Below are positions 9,124 through 16,830 of a DNA stretch of 25,000 nt, one piece after another. A program made the translations under genes and the position numbers. The notes beneath the pieces are model-generated. The model worked only from the letters and a program-made list of their open reading frames with translations. It was not told where the DNA came from and did no database searches. The stretch comes from Botryococcus braunii. Lineage: Eukaryota; Chlorophyta; Trebouxiophyceae. Location of the stretch: contig KV908647.1 in assembly GCA_002005505.1 (NCBI GenBank), positions 121,837 through 146,836 on the forward strand, given 5' to 3'. Position 1 is the stretch's first letter; every line of letters begins with the position of its first letter.

Positions 9124-9529
9124 ACTTTGAATCTGCTACTTGGCACCCCTTGCCACGAATGCTTCATTTTTGATTAGCCCTGTCGCAATCATGCGCTAGA
9201 GACTCGAGGAGCTCCGGGGGTCCGCCATTACAGCCCCTAATGCCCTGGCCCCTCCTACTTGCCAGGCTTCTCTAGCCACTTCAATGTCTTTCCAAATCAA
9301 CTTCTACACTAGATTAGACTTCACCATGCTTCCTAGCTAAAGAAGCTACAAACACGTGTTGCAAGTGACCGCTGTCACTGCTGCTCAAAAAGTACTGATC
9401 TGTCACCTCGTCCCAGCCTGCTTCCTTCCAGCCAGACTTCCCCCGATTGAACAGTGCCAACCGTAAGGTGTTATCTTCCTCTCATGATCTTTAACAGCTT
9501 GGGGCTAAGCTTTGAGGCCAGACGGACGG
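9124..9529. other. Unassigned left flank of Copia-2
   Basis: No gene or repeat recognised. Before the insertion this sequence was contiguous with 23888 onward. Confidence 0.4.
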
Positions 9530-9534
9530 AAACT
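9530..9534. repeat. Copia-2 target-site duplication, left (AAACT)
   Basis: AAACT precedes the TG of the left LTR and recurs at 23883-23887 after the right LTR. Five bp is the usual Ty1/Copia duplication length. Confidence 0.8.
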
Positions 9535-10085
9535 TGTTAGAAAAATAGACACTAACATGTATACCTTAGGTATTTTTGCAACAGGTTGGGTCATTTCATA
9601 TTAGCATGTTTGTGAGCCACATCAATTCATTTCAAGGGTTTACAATACTTGCAATACTCATAAACAATAAGGTACAGTCATAGTTCACTTGGGTGTGTTT
9701 GTACTGTATGATACTTTAAGGTAAATTGACACTCATAGTGGTTTATAGAGGCCCTTGTACAATTTCGGCCTGTTTTCTGCCAGTTTTCTAGTAAGGTATA
9801 CTTAATCCGGATCTCATCGATCGTGAGACTTTAAGTCTTGCGGTCCTTGGTGTTTGATTCGAGGTTCGTATCGGTGGTGAGTTAAAGTTCCGAGTCACTT
9901 AGATTCGAGACTATCATCGACCGAGATTCGCACTGTTCATCGACGACCATGTCGAATCATAAGGTACATTGAAATTCCAGTGCATAGTACTGATGGCATG
10001 CAAACTTTATCGTGCCCGTACGCTTTTAAGATCTGGAGTTGCAAACCTGTCAGGAGGCTAATAAATGAGCAGTCTCCTTACTTAG

Positions 10086-10093
10086 TATAAATA
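10086..10093 (+). promoter_or_regulatory. TATA box of the Copia-2 LTR promoter
   Basis: TATAAATA, conserved at 23529-23536 in the 3' LTR. It lies about 350 bp before the LTR end, a plausible place for the U3 promoter. Transcription would start about 30 bp downstream, near the first 110-bp repeat. Confidence 0.6.
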
Positions 10094-10119
10094 TGAAGTC
10101 CCTTAAAGGGTCAGTCATT

Positions 10120-10229
10120 CTTGAGTTCCCTTATCAAGCTCCTGTCCCGTTTGCTTGGTCGTGTTTCGTCCACTTCTGCAAGCTTTTGTTGGGCACAGTT
10201 CACTTACTCTAAAGAGTGTGAGTTACAGG
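10120..10229 (+). repeat. 110-bp internal LTR repeat, unit 1 (Copia-2)
   Basis: Begins cttgagttcccttatcaagc and ends gagttacagg. It is identical to 10270-10379 in this LTR, with a 40-bp spacer. The corresponding units in the 3' LTR are 23563-23672 and 23713-23822 and carry private substitutions. Both LTRs have the duplication, so it predates this insertion. Confidence 0.92.
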
Positions 10230-10269
10230 TAATTGCAACATCATTAGATTAGTAGTTATTGTAACAAGT

Positions 10270-10379
10270 CTTGAGTTCCCTTATCAAGCTCCTGTCCCGT
10301 TTGCTTGGTCGTGTTTCGTCCACTTCTGCAAGCTTTTGTTGGGCACAGTTCACTTACTCTAAAGAGTGTGAGTTACAGG
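10270..10379 (+). repeat. 110-bp internal LTR repeat, unit 2 (Copia-2)
   Basis: Second identical unit, period 150 bp. It lies downstream of the TATA box, so the duplicated material is in the transcribed R/U5 part of the LTR. Confidence 0.92.
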
Positions 10380-10439
10380 GAGTAACATTCCAATTTCAAT
10401 TTCTACAAATTCTGTTTTGATGATGCCATTACAGCAAAA

Positions 10440-10450
10440 TGGTATCGGCG
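10440..10450 (+). promoter_or_regulatory. Primer-binding site of Copia-2
   Basis: TGGTATCGGCG directly follows the LTR. TGG is the complement of the tRNA CCA end, and TGGTATC matches the common Copia primer site complementary to initiator tRNA-Met. The remaining bases differ from the usual TGGTATCAGAGC, so the exact tRNA is uncertain. It therefore uses a tRNA 3' end, unlike Copia-1. Confidence 0.7.
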
Positions 10451-10777
10451 AATAAATCGCTTATGGTATTGTCGTCTCCCGGCTCACGGGATCTCTCTAC
10501 GTAAAGAAGCCTCGCGGCCTTCTACGTTTTGTTTTCATAACACTCTTTAAAGACTTAAGAGCACCTAAACCTACACGGGGTCTACACAAACCACCGTGAT
10601 AGGTAGAAGGACTGTTGCTGTCTTCTGGTGGGTTACTCTGGTTGGACTTCTCGATTGTTTAAGCCCTTGAGGCTTAGACAGTGGGAGAGAAGTTGGTCAT
10701 TGGTGGTGGCACCTTTCCTTTGGGAAGGCTGGGGTGGTCGCTGGAGAGCTCTACTTGATAGAGCTTGTGTTGACTAC
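10451..10777 (+). other. Copia-2 5' leader, part 1
   Basis: Leader RNA region between the primer site and the Copia-1 insertion. With 17522-17535 and the primer site it made a leader of about 350 nt before insertion. It has a strong hairpin at 10499-10527 (ACGT..AGAAGCC / GG.CTTCTACGT, loop TCGC), a small TCCCG/CGGGA hairpin just before it, and a perfect 7-bp hairpin at 10747-10765 (AGCTCTA / TAGAGCT, loop CTTGA). These may serve dimerisation or packaging, by analogy with other retroelements. Confidence 0.55.
10773..10777. repeat. Copia-1 target-site duplication, left (ACTAC)
   Basis: ACTAC just before the LTR recurs at 17517-17521. Removing Copia-1 and one copy joins the Copia-2 leader to its gag start. 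Confidence 0.9.
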
Positions 10778-11147
10778 TGTAAAAGGTTATGGGCAGTGGC
10801 GTATCCTGTAAGCAAGCAGACAGGTCGTAAGTTCGTGCCTCTCCAGCTACAGTCCTTGACGACTGTCTGCTCTTTTAGACACATGCAACTGTATGAACAA
10901 GACTGGCATCCTTATGTGCCCAGTATCTTTCCAAACCAGTTGCTCGACTATGCGGTGATCGCAGCTTTAATAGTCCTTTCACGCTAACGCGTAATCTAAA
11001 TCAGATTGTACCTTATGTTCGAAATAGACCTCATCCGAACGTGTCTTGAGGTACCTTATGTGGATAGTGGACCCGTATCCTAATAATGTACATTTGAAGA
11101 TCACCTAAAGCACAAGGCATTCTATAATGTATGTTCACAACTCAACA
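10778..11147 (-). repeat. Copia-1 3' LTR, short form (370 bp)
   Basis: Minus-strand ends are TGTTGAG and TTTTACA. It matches the 703-bp 5' LTR except that it holds one 137-bp repeat unit (10805-10941) instead of two and lacks the spacer between them. The missing length, 333 bp, is exactly one repeat period, so it is a clean repeat-to-repeat deletion. Confidence 0.95.
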
Positions 11148-11156
11148 CTTCCCCTT
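11148..11156 (-). promoter_or_regulatory. Polypurine tract of Copia-1
   Basis: AAGGGGAAG on the minus strand directly abuts the TG of the 3' LTR. This is the expected RNase H-resistant primer for plus-strand DNA synthesis. Confidence 0.85.
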
Positions 11157-11167
11157 GCCTGCATGCT

Positions 11168-12967
11168 TTATGTGTATCTTCTCAAACCTAGTGAATCACG
11201 ATGACCAACAAACACGGGCTTAGCAAGTGGCTTGGTCATAATGTCAGCCACATTTTGAGCAGATTCTACACAGAGGATATCTACCTGCCCAAGTGCCATA
11301 GCTTCCCTAGCATAGTGGAAGCTTACTGCAACATGCTTTGTGAATTTGGAATAAAGGGGGTTCCGTAAATTGGAAATGCATCCTTGGTTGTCACAGAAAA
11401 TTTTGACTCTCCAAGGTGCAGCTCCAATCTCTTCCAAGAAGCCCCTAAGCCAGTTGGCTTCCTTCACAATATGGCCGGCTGCCATAAACTCGGCTTGCAC
11501 AGTTGAGGTAGCAACTGAGCTCTGCTTCTTGCTTCCCCAAACCACGGCACTACCATAGACTGATAGAACATAGCCAGTGGTGGAATACCTGTGGTCCAGG
11601 TCCCCAGCATAGTCGGCATCAACATAGCCTTCTAGCTCAGGCCCCTTTCCACCCAGAGTAAGAGCTAATTCTCTCGTATCTCTCAAGTACTTCAGCACTC
11701 GAATGGCCTCATTCCAGTGTGAGGTAGTGGGTGTCATTCTATACCTTGACAACACTCCAACCGCCTGAGAAATGTCAGGCCGGGTCGTATTGGCAATATA
11801 TAGCAACGATCCAATCAACTCACAGTACCGATGACCAGGTGGCAGTGGGGTACCTGCCCCATGTGACAAACCATCTGAGGACTCGGGTCTGCTGCTAGCC
11901 ACGAAGTCCTTGGACATGGGGGTATCAACCACACGCCCATCATCAGCAACTCCAAACTTTTCCACAAGAGCATCAATCTTGGGAGTGCAACTCATGGAAA
12001 TAGTGCTCTGAACTCTATTGCGTAGGACCTGACACCCCAGGAAATCATTCACCTCTCCCAAATCATGGATGGTGAAGTCCTTCTTCAACAACTCTTTCCC
12101 CCACTCAATCTCTGCAACCAATCTGGCAACTATGAGAAGATCATCAACATAAACAAGAATAAAGGACAGGTTGCCATCAGGGGCCCTCCTGATGTATACA
12201 CCCGCATCACTCTTGCACACACTATACCCCATCACGCTCAACTTGTCGGTCAAGGTCTTGTGCCAAGCCCGTGGGGCTTGTTTTAGACCGTATAGTGCCT
12301 TCCTGAGCTTGCACACAACCCTCGTGTTGCCATTCTCAAATCCTGGTGGTTGGGTCACATAGACCTCTTCCTCCAACTCTCCATTGAGAAAAGCCGTCTT
12401 GATATCCACTTGGTGGATCTCAAGATTCTGTGTGGCAGCCACTGCCAGCACAGCCCTCCTTGCCCCATAGCTGCTGGTGGGTGCAAATACCTCCCCAACA
12501 TCTATCCCAGGGATCTGTCTACACCCTTGGGCAACTAACCTCGCTTTAAAGCGAGTAACATTCCCATGTGCATCAATTTTAGTGGAGAATATCCAATGGA
12601 CAGGAATAACTTTTTGTCCATGTGGTCTGTCCACATACTCTAGAACCTCATGGGTATCAAGGGAATCCATCTCTTCCCTCATTGCTTGTTGCCAAAAATC
12701 CCACTGAGGGGAGCATTGGGCTTCCCTCAGGTTAGATGGCACGTGAACCTTTCCCAGCTTGACATAAGGTACATTTTGTACCTTATGCTGAGACTCTGCA
12801 GTACTGTCAGCACTCCTGGGACTGTTGTCTTTTATATTCCTCTGATCCTGGTTCCCAGAATAAGGTACATTTTGTACCTTATGTTGAGATCCTGCAGTAC
12901 AGCCAGAAACTGCCAGAGCCCTCCCCAACTCTCTCTCTTGAACTGCCAGACTCATGCGCTCCACCAT
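11168..12967 (-). CDS. Copia-1 Pol, reverse transcriptase and RNase H part
   Basis: A 599-residue ORF for the RT and RNase H domains that copy element RNA to DNA in cytoplasmic particles. RT spans residues about 85-340: FKARLVAQG at about 140, the first catalytic Asp in HQVDIKTAFLNG (D188), YGLKQAPRAW (225-235) and YVDD (273-276). Copia RNase H follows, with D450 in YVDADYAGD, E493 in QAEF and D526 in FCDNQG, then the C-terminal VADIMTKPL. All are intact. The peptide SQHKVQNVPY occurs twice (27-36 and 59-68) and is encoded by perfect inverted repeats. A TGA lies four codons before the ATG, so this ORF is reached from the gag-integrase frame only by a +1 shift (or a 2-nt loss) within about 12879-12976. 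The ATG may not be a true start. Confidence 0.95.
   Translation of the reverse strand: MVERMSLAVQERELGRALAVSGCTAGSQHKVQNVPYSGNQDQRNIKDNSPRSADSTAESQHKVQNVPYVKLGKVHVPSNLREAQCSPQWDFWQQAMREEMDSLDTHEVLEYVDRPHGQKVIPVHWIFSTKIDAHGNVTRFKARLVAQGCRQIPGIDVGEVFAPTSSYGARRAVLAVAATQNLEIHQVDIKTAFLNGELEEEVYVTQPPGFENGNTRVVCKLRKALYGLKQAPRAWHKTLTDKLSVMGYSVCKSDAGVYIRRAPDGNLSFILVYVDDLLIVARLVAEIEWGKELLKKDFTIHDLGEVNDFLGCQVLRNRVQSTISMSCTPKIDALVEKFGVADDGRVVDTPMSKDFVASSRPESSDGLSHGAGTPLPPGHRYCELIGSLLYIANTTRPDISQAVGVLSRYRMTPTTSHWNEAIRVLKYLRDTRELALTLGGKGPELEGYVDADYAGDLDHRYSTTGYVLSVYGSAVVWGSKKQSSVATSTVQAEFMAAGHIVKEANWLRGFLEEIGAAPWRVKIFCDNQGCISNLRNPLYSKFTKHVAVSFHYAREAMALGQVDILCVESAQNVADIMTKPLAKPVFVGHRDSLGLRRYT
12763..12787. 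repeat. Perfect 11-bp inverted repeat (CATAAGGTACA/TGTACCTTATG), loop TTT
   Basis: Lies in the Copia-1 pol linker before the RT domain. The arms are the same 11-mer found in the LTRs of both Copia families. It would form a stable stem in RNA or cruciform in DNA. Confidence 0.95.
12860..12882. repeat. Perfect 10-bp inverted repeat (ATAAGGTACA/TGTACCTTAT), loop TTT
   Basis: Second copy of the element at 12763-12787. It is part of a duplicated segment that also includes the following ctgcagta stretch, and it spans the stop codon of the upstream ORF. Confidence 0.95.
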
Positions 12968-15900
12968 TACAATCTCTCACCTTTCTCAATGCAGGTGGAA
13001 GCAGCAGCTCTCTCTCTCTCCTGGACTCACACCTAGGTACACTACTCTGACTTTCTTGAGCTGCGCCTACTGTGTCAGGCTGCACCCCATAAGCATGACT
13101 GGTTCCCAGCTCAACTTGGCTACGTGCTTCCCCTGCTGCTGGCACTTCTAGCCCACTACTCTTCTCGCTAACATCTTCTCCAAGCATAGCCTCCCCTGTC
13201 TCAACCTGCCTCTGCAAATCAGGGAGACCTACCGAGGGTGGCTCACTCACAAGTACCTGGCCTGAGCCAGGGTCATGCATGGGGACCCCTACTGAGTCCC
13301 TCCTAGCCTGGCGCTGTTCATAACGCTGATCCCTTGTGAGGGTGGTTCCTGGGGGAAGTCTATGTTGAGACTTCCCCTGGAACCTGACCCCCTCCTGCAT
13401 CTTCTGCAGTTTGTCCAGCTGCGAGTGCGCTTCAGCACCCCCCCGAGCTAATTTTTGAAGATGGCCCAGCACTGACCATGACTGCTGTGAGGTCTCTGAA
13501 GTGGCAGGGGAACCATCCTGGCTGCTGGGGGCTCCAGCCACAGGTCCGACTGAGCTCCTCAGCCTGCTGTGATCCTCTGGAGAGCTGGCAGTGGTAGCAG
13601 GAGATCCAGTGGGCTTGCACTCCACCACTGGGTCATCCTCTGCTTCCCAAAAATTCACGGGAATGGCTGTTGGTGAGCTGGGGACATTGGAATTGCCTCC
13701 CCTGCCCTGCAAGGACGCTCCTGAGAGCCATTGAGAGGATCCAGGTTGCACCTTAGACATACCCACTCTCTCCCCTCCTCTCAAATGCTCAAGGAATGTA
13801 ACATCCCTGCTCTCTTTCCATACACCATTGCCTACGTACACTCTATAGGCCTTGGACTGTGGGCAATACCCAGTGAACATGCCTGGAATGGTCTTTGGTC
13901 CAAATACAGGCCGCTGACCTGGGGGAATGTGAACATGTGCCACACAGCCCCATGTGCGCAAGGAAGCAACATCAGGCTTTACCCCATAGAACATCTCAGT
14001 AGGGGTCAGAGGCCTGCCTGTGGTGGGGCCCACGTTGTACAGCAGGGTGGCAGACTCCAGTGCCTCCTTCCACAAGGAAGGGTCTGCTGCAGCGTGCACC
14101 AACAGGGTCCTTGTGCGCTCCTTCAGAGTCCGATTCATGCGCTCAGCAAGTCCATTTTGCTGAGGCGTGGATGGAGCTGAGGTCTCCATTTTAGTGCCCT
14201 GCTGAGCACAAAATTCTTTGAACTGCTGATTCAGAAATTCTGTCCCTCTATCAGATCTCACACACTTCACCACTTTCTCATGAAATGTCTGCCAGTACTT
14301 CAAGAGCTCAATGAGGGCCTTGGGAATGGCTTCTTTCGACTTCACTGCCAATGAGGCTATCAGATGGGATTTTTCATCAACAACAGTAACCCAAAAACGC
14401 TCTCCCGTGATTGCAGCTGGTGAAATGGGACCCACAGTGTCCACATGCACTCTATCTAACACACTCTCTGCAGGCCTAGAGGAAGCTGGAAAGGGGGGGC
14501 GAGAATGTTTCCCTTGTATACATGACTCACACTGGGGAGAACACTCTGAGCATGGAGCAAGGGACACATTGATCCCAGTGACCAGGTCTTCGTTGTCCAA
14601 CCTTGTCATACTCTTAACCCCAGGATGCCCCAACCTTGCATGCCACAGTAGTCGATCTGTACACACGTGCCCTTTCCTGGCATGATACGAGGCCACATGA
14701 GGACTGGACTGTGGCTGCGCATCATGCTGGCTCTTGACGGGACACACCCATTCTAAAAAAAACAGCCCTCGCTCTCTGGCTATCTTACCAGACCAGCCTG
14801 CTGGGCCTTTCATGGTCGTGTACCCACCTGCACTGTCAGTGAGGAATGATGCTCCATCCTGAATGGCTCCTGTGACAGAAATCAGATTAGTGTGTGCAGT
14901 GGGCACACACTGCACATTATGCAGCCAAAACACCTCTTGTCTGGCATTGACCAGACACACAGACCCAGTTGCAACTATCCCTCCTTTGGCATCAGAAGTG
15001 GCCAAATGAAGAGGGAGGGGTTGAGCATGCATGACTGGGTTGTGTAGTAAAGACAGATCATTTACAAGGTGCACCGATGCACCACTATCTATCAGCCACG
15101 AGGTACTGCAAGCCCCATGAGATGTAGGGGTAAGCACATTCAACGAAACGAACATAGGCTCACCAGCACCTGGAGGAGGTGGTGGTGGGAGATGCCAGCC
15201 TGGGAAGAAGGGGAAGATAGTGGACACAGATCCAGGAGGATGTGAGGTTGACACGGGAGGGCCTCCTCTGGACTGGCCAGCATCCCACCAGCTGGCTTGT
15301 TGCTGAGGAGCTCCAGTGCCCCACCACGCAGCTGGGCCCGCACTTGCAGCTTGCATTGTGCCACGTAGAGCTTGCAGCCTCTTCAGTTCCAGGCAATCCC
15401 TCCAGAAATGTCCCGTCCCGTTGCAGAAGCGACACGCCAGTTCCTCCTTTGGCCTCCTGCCACGTCCAGACCCTCGCCCCCTGCCTCCAGCGTTGTGAGC
15501 AGGAGGGCCATAGGGGGCCTGACCATCAGCAGGTGCTCCAGCTCCCACTCCTGGTGCTGCTCCAGCGCCCGGTGCAGCTCCAGCGCCTTGGGGAGGCCCA
15601 GGGATTCCACCCTGAGCTGGCACGGCTGCTGCTGCTGCTGCCATAACTGCTGCAGCTGATGCTGTGACTTGCACTGACTCTGCCAGCGGGATATCCTGGT
15701 ACTCCAAGTTCTCAATGGCAGTGAGGATCGTCTCCAGCATGTTGTAGGGGTCTGACTTGGCGGAGGTAATTGCCCAAGCGTCGTTCTGCAAGACTGCAGG
15801 TAGTCCCTTATACATATACCTGCAGATCTGGCGGTCGCTCAGCTGATGGTTATTGGCCTCCAGGGAGGCGGCAATACTGATGACTCGGTGGCACCATTCT

Positions 15901-16397
15901 TGCACTGTCTCTCCCTTTACCATGCCTTGTTTGAGCCCCTTGATCCACTTCTCGTTGATTTCCCTGTCCTTCCCTCCAGTGCAGCGGTCTGCCATCCACT
16001 GAATGAAGTCAAAAGCGCTCCCCCGCTGTTTGACTTCGTCGTGCCACATGGACGGGACAGACTGCAAAATGAAATGTTTTACTGCTGCGTTCTCTGCGGT
16101 CTTAGGCATAGCTGTCTCCAACGCTCCCATTGCTCCTTTTTGCATTGCGCAAGACTCCAGCTCTTCACGCCAGGCACTGAAATTAGTGCGATCAGCCTTC
16201 AGCTGTGTAGACATCTTGGGATTGGAGGAGTTCATCGTGTATGCATACGAGCCGGCTGCAGTGCCTCCAATGGTCTGTCCTGACTGTCCAGCTCCTGAGG
16301 AGGCCGTGCTGCCTCCTGCTGGTGTTGCCATAGTCTCTGTACTGCTGGGATTACTTTCAGAAACCTTGATTTGGGAACGAGTTTGAGGTCTGGTCAT
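12879..16397 (-). CDS. Copia-1 Gag-protease-integrase polyprotein
   Basis: About 1,172 residues from the first ATG (an upstream in-frame GTG is unlikely to be used). Gag occupies about residues 60-240 and is followed by an Ala/Gly/Pro-rich linker. A CCHC zinc knuckle (CRFCNGTGHFWRDC) lies at 322-335, and an aspartic protease with DSGA at 437-440. The integrase zinc-binding part has H586, H591, C623 and C626. The DD35E core has D653 (HVDTVGP), D716 (RSDRGTEF) and E752 (GLAERMNR). A conserved Copia integrase C-terminal motif with FTGY is near 841. The remaining 300 residues are a Ser/Pro/Gln-rich linker. The frame ends in that linker, before RT. A GA repeat at 12930-12939, in the zone where both frames are open, is a likely slip point. 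In typical Copia elements this ORF continues into RT. Confidence 0.95.
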   Translation of the reverse strand: MTRPQTRSQIKVSESNPSSTETMATPAGGSTASSGAGQSGQTIGGTAAGSYAYTMNSSNPKMSTQLKADRTNFSAWREELESCAMQKGAMGALETAMPKTAENAAVKHFILQSVPSMWHDEVKQRGSAFDFIQWMADRCTGGKDREINEKWIKGLKQGMVKGETVQEWCHRVISIAASLEANNHQLSDRQICRYMYKGLPAVLQNDAWAITSAKSDPYNMLETILTAIENLEYQDIPLAESVQVTASAAAVMAAAAAAVPAQGGIPGPPQGAGAAPGAGAAPGVGAGAPADGQAPYGPPAHNAGGRGRGSGRGRRPKEELACRFCNGTGHFWRDCLELKRLQALRGTMQAASAGPAAWWGTGAPQQQASWWDAGQSRGGPPVSTSHPPGSVSTIFPFFPGWHLPPPPPPGAGEPMFVSLNVLTPTSHGACSTSWLIDSGASVHLVNDLSLLHNPVMHAQPLPLHLATSDAKGGIVATGSVCLVNARQEVFWLHNVQCVPTAHTNLISVTGAIQDGASFLTDSAGGYTTMKGPAGWSGKIARERGLFFLEWVCPVKSQHDAQPQSSPHVASYHARKGHVCTDRLLWHARLGHPGVKSMTRLDNEDLVTGINVSLAPCSECSPQCESCIQGKHSRPPFPASSRPAESVLDRVHVDTVGPISPAAITGERFWVTVVDEKSHLIASLAVKSKEAIPKALIELLKYWQTFHEKVVKCVRSDRGTEFLNQQFKEFCAQQGTKMETSAPSTPQQNGLAERMNRTLKERTRTLLVHAAADPSLWKEALESATLLYNVGPTTGRPLTPTEMFYGVKPDVASLRTWGCVAHVHIPPGQRPVFGPKTIPGMFTGYCPQSKAYRVYVGNGVWKESRDVTFLEHLRGGERVGMSKVQPGSSQWLSGASLQGRGGNSNVPSSPTAIPVNFWEAEDDPVVECKPTGSPATTASSPEDHSRLRSSVGPVAGAPSSQDGSPATSETSQQSWSVLGHLQKLARGGAEAHSQLDKLQKMQEGVRFQGKSQHRLPPGTTLTRDQRYEQRQARRDSVGVPMHDPGSGQVLVSEPPSVGLPDLQRQVETGEAMLGEDVSEKSSGLEVPAAGEARSQVELGTSHAYGVQPDTVGAAQESQSSVPRCESRRERELLLPPALRKVRDCNGGAHESGSSRERVGEGSGSFWLYCRIST
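15483..15659 (-). repeat. Ala/Gly/Pro-coding low-complexity stretch in Copia-1 Gag
   Basis: Encodes runs of Ala followed by GAGAAPG-type repeats and an RGRG-rich segment just before the zinc knuckle. The trinucleotide-rich DNA (ctg/gct repeats) is prone to length change. An RNA-binding role for the Arg/Gly part is plausible. Confidence 0.7.
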
Positions 16398-16774
16398 ACA
16401 CTTCACTTGCTCTCACAGCGTTCAGCCTGACACAGCTGGTTTAAGTATACCCTTCCGGCGTGCACCACAGCACTTTCAAGTATTCCACCCTTTCGAGGTC
16501 TAGCATGTACCCTTAATATGCAAGATATGCAAAATATTCTTCAGCAATTCAATTGCTTGACCACCCGGACCTACTGACGGTCTCACGACAACGACGACGG
16601 GTGATAATCTCAGGTCACTTCACGGAAAAAAAAACTTCCCAAAGATATTGAAGACTCTGTCCGTAGGCCTTCTGAGTGAATATCCAGTTGTTCCTTTTTT
16701 ACTTCTTCTTGCCGTCAGGCGAGTCCGTGGAAAAACCCAGTACAGATGCATCCGATGATGCCATGCACTCATGT
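16398..16774 (-). other. Copia-1 5' leader
   Basis: Untranslated region between the primer site and the gag ATG, about 380 nt. A direct repeat-like atgcaagatatgcaaaatat lies near 16518. I found no open frame of note on the element strand. Confidence 0.6.
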
Positions 16775-16813
16775 CTGCCCTTGGCTCAGCTGGAAGGGCG
16801 TGGGCCCATAACC
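16775..16813 (-). promoter_or_regulatory. Copia-1 primer-binding region: complement of a tRNA-Met 5' half
   Basis: The + strand here reads like positions 1-39 of a tRNA. It has an A box TGGCTCAGCTGG (16782-16793), a D stem GCTC/GGGC (16784-16787, 16796-16799), the anticodon 5' stem TGGGC, and a loop CCATAAC with CAT as anticodon and C at position 33. It then stops exactly where the LTR begins (16814). The GGGC-CCATAAC-C arrangement is characteristic of eukaryotic initiator tRNA-Met. On element RNA this region is complementary to that 5' half. Drosophila copia is known to be primed by a 39-nt 5' fragment of initiator tRNA-Met, which is the same geometry. The acceptor-stem part (16775-16781) is less certain. 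Confidence 0.82.
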
Positions 16814-16830
16814 TGTAAAAGGTTATGGGC
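16804..16830 (-). repeat. Perfect 10-bp hairpin across the LTR/primer-site junction
   Basis: GCCCATAACC (16804-16813, primer region) pairs with GGTTATGGGC (16821-16830, inside the LTR) around the 7-nt loop TGTAAAA, which holds the LTR terminus. In element RNA the U5 end would pair with the primer-binding site. Confidence 0.93.

Larger units (their letters stand above)
9535..10439 (+). repeat. Copia-2 5' LTR
   Basis: 905 bp, beginning TGTTAGAAAAATAG and matching 22978-23882 without indels. A TATA box lies at 10086-10093, and a 110-bp segment is duplicated downstream of it. The 3' end reads ACAGCAAAA rather than the usual CA if the boundary is set by the target duplication. A TG...CA boundary at 10436 would leave a 3-nt spacer before the primer site. 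Confidence 0.93.

Noticed and set aside
10628..10987. 119-residue plus-strand ORF
   Set aside because: It crosses the Copia-2 leader/Copia-1 LTR junction, so it is an artefact of the insertion.
15242..15715. Several ORFs of 60-134 residues on both strands
   Set aside because: They are shadow frames of the Copia-1 Gag low-complexity and zinc-knuckle coding region.
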